Assembly (NCBI GenBank): GCA_025352185.1
Contig: JANXTV010000068.1
Span: 1 to 6,930, forward strand
Length of the DNA: 6,930 nucleotides
Source: Oligoflexia bacterium
GTDB lineage: Bacteria > Bdellovibrionota > UBA1018
Direction of reading: 5' to 3'
Below the pieces are notes generated by a model that searched no databases, was not told the DNA's origin, and was given only the letters and a program-made list of their open reading frames with translations. This document shows, piece by piece, positions 4,391-6,930 of this stretch. How positions within the stretch are numbered: position 1 is the first letter of the stretch; each line of letters begins with the position of its first letter. Made by a program: the position numbers and the translations under genes.

Positions 4391-6631
4391 CTAGAGTAAC
4401 GACTTTAAAATTCGGCGATGATCCGCTCGAAATCGCCCGAGTCCGGCGCCATCGAGGTCCCGCTCTCCGTAGAACACGTCACAAAAAACGTCGGTCAGGG
4501 TCGAGAACGGTCCCGATAGTTTTGGAAACGTTCCGCAGATATATTCACGAAATTCAGCAGGCGGAAGCGATTCGGGTTTCGCGCAGTTAACGCCCGCCAT
4601 CGCCTTTAAGAAGTGCTGGTACCGAGCGACTACTTCTTCGCTTACCGAAAGTCCTGCGCGCTCGATTTCTCGGAGATCTTGCCAGAGAGTTCTTTTCTCC
4701 ACACGCGAGAGCTTCTTTTTCGCATTTTCCTCGAGTTTCGACGGATCATGTTTCGCCCGAATTTTTCGGATGAATAGAGCTATGAGTAAAACGGATAGAA
4801 TTAGGAATAATGGCTTTAGGAAGCGCACGACTTTGCGAAGCATTTCTTCCGAAATGAACTCCGGTGGCTTCGGAACTTCGGGGTGCGGTATCAAAACCGG
4901 CTTTTCGGCGACATTTTCGATTCGGGCCGCACTCTTTTCTGCCTTCAGAATCGATTCGCGAGCCTCATCATTACCGAGTGCCTGTCCGATCTCGTGGAGA
5001 TCGTTACTCGATAGGCCCTTTACTTCTGAGTCACCGTTCTTTATTCCCGCCTTCACGGAGCCCTCTAACGAGCGAATGGCCTCAGCCTTTTGCGTTTGAT
5101 CGCCCTCGGACACCCGGGGGAGTTTCGAAAGTGCCCTTTCGGCATCGGCCAAGGGAATTCCAGATTGGGGCGTACCTCGTGCAAGTTGTTCAAGTACGGC
5201 GGGGTCGATTTCCGGAAGTTCGGATTCTCCTCGCTTCCCAGTTTCCGTAACCGTCTCGCGTAGCGTGCGAGCGGCTTGCGCGTATTCAGAATTATCGAAA
5301 GGAGAGGGCGGTGGAACCTGTTCAAGAAATTTTCCCGCTTCCGTTACCGAAAGCCTTTCACCTTCGTGCGGACCTAAGGCTTTCCCGAGATTCTCGAGCT
5401 CCTCGTCCGTTAGTCCCGTGGCGTCCGTAGCCCCGCGTCGTTTCGCCTCTTCGACGGACGTCTCGAGCGACCGCGCCGCCTTCGCAATTTCCGCCGATTT
5501 TTCTCGAGAATCTCGATGGATTTTCGAAAGGATTTTCTGGGCTTCGGCGAGTGAAAGTTTTCCCTCGCGGCCGAATCCCCTCACGCCGTTCCCGGAGCCT
5601 CCAGCGCTCCCGGAGGTACCGCCAGGAGGGTTTACCGATCCCACGTCCCCGAGAGAAGGGTGAGTTTTCGCGAGTTCCAAAGCCCGACGTAGCGTTTCGA
5701 CGTCGACCCGGGTCGGTCCGGTACCCCTTTCCTCGAGAACCGCACGGAATTTCTGCGTGGCTCGTCGGGCCTCCTCTCCGGACGGTCGGGTACCCGCGCG
5801 TTTCGAGTCCGTTTCGGGCAGCGCATTTCCCGCGCGCGATAGCCACTTCGCACCGAGACGGTGATTTAAGTCGACCGCCTTCTCCACGAAGGAAATACCT
5901 TTTTCGGGAGACGGATCAGGAAAAAGTTGGTTTACACAAAATGCGAGCCCCGCGATGCCCACCATTCCGAGCGCCGCAACTCCGATCATTCGTCCGTACT
6001 CGCGGTTTAACCACTCGGGTTCATCGCGGTCACCCTTACGGGACTCTTCGTAGAATCGATGGGCTGAAAACGTGATGACACAAAGGAGAAAATAGACTGC
6101 CGTCAGCGGGCCGCTCAGCGAATCGAGACCGAAGCCGAATGGAATCGCGACGACTGCATTCAATCCGAGAGCGAGCAACATATGTCCGGAGGTGGCGGCC
6201 ATCAGAAAGACGATCGCCCCCCCGATAAAAAAGAAATCCCACGCCCGTAAACTGATCCCAAATCGAAAGAGGAGGTAGATATAAAGCGTTACGATGAAAA
6301 TCTGCCCCGCCTTTCGAAAAAGTGCACGGCGGGGATCCAACATTTCCCGTATCGCGGTCGACTCGGGATCATCCGTTTCGGATTCTAAACTCGCCCCGCA
6401 GTAATACAGACGCCGGCTTTCTTCGATACGCGCGCTCTCCTCCGGGGCGAGACTTTTCACATCGAAATTCTTCCCCGCCATAATCCAGCGTTGGAGGAAC
6501 GCACTGAGAATATAGAGAAGGAAAAGGGCCCAGCTCGGGCTTCGGGAATAGTGGAAATCCGATAGCAGAATTCCGAACCCGAGCGTCGTAAAGAGACAGA
6601 TTCTGAAAAAGGCGTCCCGACTCATTCCCAT
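4391..6631 (-). CDS. Membrane protein with C-terminal DUF4129-like domain and periplasmic repeats (TgpA-like layout)
   Basis: This 746-residue protein has about eight membrane segments: 8-24, 33-50, 108-127, 131-147, 150-169, 173-191, 214-236 and 604-621. The positive-inside rule puts residues 237-603 in the periplasm and the last 125 residues in the cytoplasm. The C-terminal part (about 660-746, with LPPAEFREYI and a following Phe/Tyr-rich helix) looks like DUF4129. That domain typically follows the last helix of TgpA-type transglutaminases and DUF58-linked membrane proteins. The periplasmic domain has no Cys, so it cannot be a Cys-His-Asp transglutaminase. It holds a half repeat (288-326), a Gly-rich linker (332-357) and three tandem repeats (359-426, 427-491, 492-559). 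A Pro-rich stretch (578-592) leads to the last helix. The ATG at 6631 lies 3 bases after the upstream stop, so the two genes are translationally linked; AGG at about -10 is a weak ribosome site. A role in envelope biogenesis is inferred from the module. Confidence 0.75.
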   Translation of the reverse strand: MGMSRDAFFRICLFTTLGFGILLSDFHYSRSPSWALFLLYILSAFLQRWIMAGKNFDVKSLAPEESARIEESRRLYYCGASLESETDDPESTAIREMLDPRRALFRKAGQIFIVTLYIYLLFRFGISLRAWDFFFIGGAIVFLMAATSGHMLLALGLNAVVAIPFGFGLDSLSGPLTAVYFLLCVITFSAHRFYEESRKGDRDEPEWLNREYGRMIGVAALGMVGIAGLAFCVNQLFPDPSPEKGISFVEKAVDLNHRLGAKWLSRAGNALPETDSKRAGTRPSGEEARRATQKFRAVLEERGTGPTRVDVETLRRALELAKTHPSLGDVGSVNPPGGTSGSAGGSGNGVRGFGREGKLSLAEAQKILSKIHRDSREKSAEIAKAARSLETSVEEAKRRGATDATGLTDEELENLGKALGPHEGERLSVTEAGKFLEQVPPPSPFDNSEYAQAARTLRETVTETGKRGESELPEIDPAVLEQLARGTPQSGIPLADAERALSKLPRVSEGDQTQKAEAIRSLEGSVKAGIKNGDSEVKGLSSNDLHEIGQALGNDEARESILKAEKSAARIENVAEKPVLIPHPEVPKPPEFISEEMLRKVVRFLKPLFLILSVLLIALFIRKIRAKHDPSKLEENAKKKLSRVEKRTLWQDLREIERAGLSVSEEVVARYQHFLKAMAGVNCAKPESLPPAEFREYICGTFPKLSGPFSTLTDVFCDVFYGERDLDGAGLGRFRADHRRILKSLL
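4955..5557 (-). repeat. Three tandem protein-coding repeats of 65-68 residues
   Basis: Within the periplasmic domain of the 746-residue protein, three units align by eye. They begin LSLAEAQKIL, LSVTEAGKFL and IPLADAERAL. They continue SLETSVEEAKRRG, TLRETVTETGKRG and SLEGSVKAGIKNG. They end around GLTDEELENLGKALG, EIDPAVLEQLARG and GLSSNDLHEIGQALG. Each is predicted to be three helices. The units are strongly diverged, so the duplication is old. A half unit at residues 288-326 (bases 5654-5770) shares the later part of the pattern. Confidence 0.7.
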
Positions 6632-6634
6632 GGC

Positions 6635-6930
6635 TTACCTGACCACCGGTTTGGAAAGAGATCGTGCGAGGGAACGGGCTCGCTGGATCACAAATGTAGG
6701 AACTCCGAGCTGCCCGTTTCGACGAAGAATCTGATCATGATTCTCTTTCGCCGTACGATTTGTTTCGTTTACTACTTGGTAAGTGAGTCCCGGGGGTAAC
6801 GCCTGAATATAATCCTTCGCCTGAACGAGAATCACTACGCAACGGACGGCGCTTTCTTGAAGCTGGGTAAGCATTCGTGAAATTTGGGCCGGGCTATTCA
6901 GGTATACGGGCGTGATGTAAATGAGGGCGG
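6635..6930 (-). CDS. C-terminal part of a probable DUF58/vWA-like protein (5' end outside window)
   Basis: The frame is open to the window edge and gives the last 98 residues, ending at TAA 6635-6637. The visible part begins ALIYITPVYLNSPAQISRM, followed by VRCVVILVQ. This beta-helix-beta pattern, with a strand ending in T-P and a following V-V-I-L strand, fits the late part of a von Willebrand A-type (Rossmann-like) fold. The tail is Arg- and Ser-rich. Assignment to the DUF58 group rests mainly on context: DUF58 proteins are typically encoded just before DUF4129/transglutaminase membrane proteins, and this gene ends 3 bases before one. The diagnostic N-terminal DUF58 motif (PGDxxRxIDW-like) would lie outside the window. 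The gene is cut by the window edge, not necessarily broken. Confidence 0.5.
   Translation of the reverse strand, partial: ALIYITPVYLNSPAQISRMLTQLQESAVRCVVILVQAKDYIQALPPGLTYQVVNETNRTAKENHDQILRRNGQLGVPTFVIQRARSLARSLSKPVVR

Noticed and set aside
4770..6242. Several long open frames antisense or out of frame to the 746-residue protein gene
   Set aside because: All are rich in Arg, Ser and Pro. They come from the TCG/CGA-rich codon use of the real gene, whose membrane segments and domain layout are convincing.

Overview
The window is bacterial: compact protein-coding DNA of medium GC with many TCG and CGA codons and few clear Shine-Dalgarno sequences. A Gram-negative envelope is suggested by a lipobox lipoprotein and a large envelope membrane protein. 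The broken regulator belongs to the TIGR02147/DUF4423 family, which is common in Bdellovibrio-like bacteria and Fibrobacter, so a Bdellovibrionota/Oligoflexia-type host is a reasonable but weak guess. No phage structural gene, transposase, CRISPR array, tRNA or rRNA was recognised.

Left part (1-826): about 330 bases of probably non-coding, strongly self-complementary DNA. It holds a cluster of short GC-rich hairpins and a 155-base imperfect palindrome. A stretch with weak, conflicting coding signal on the two strands follows (335-742). Centre-left (827-2575): a complete TerC/YgdQ-type membrane protein (+), facing a TIGR02147/DUF4423 regulator (-) that is broken by two apparent single-base insertions. 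The regulator has a good sigma70-like promoter placed so that its transcript would be leaderless. A small + strand gene that also looks broken ends 9 bases before the next gene.

Centre-right (2585-3457): a helical lipoprotein of unknown function (+), whose stop codon overlaps the stop of the convergent gene. Right part (3454-6930, all on the minus strand): an apparent operon read from right to left. It comprises the end of a probable DUF58/vWA-type protein, a 746-residue membrane protein with a C-terminal DUF4129-like domain, and a fold-type II PLP enzyme related to ACC deaminase/D-cysteine desulfhydrase.

The most interesting item is the 746-residue protein. It has the layout of a TgpA-type transglutaminase (N-terminal membrane bundle, periplasmic domain, last helix, cytoplasmic DUF4129), but the periplasmic part contains no cysteine. 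It carries three diverged tandem repeats of 65-68 residues instead of a transglutaminase core. With the neighbouring DUF58-like gene it looks like a non-catalytic variant of the common DUF58/transglutaminase envelope module, here with a PLP enzyme attached.
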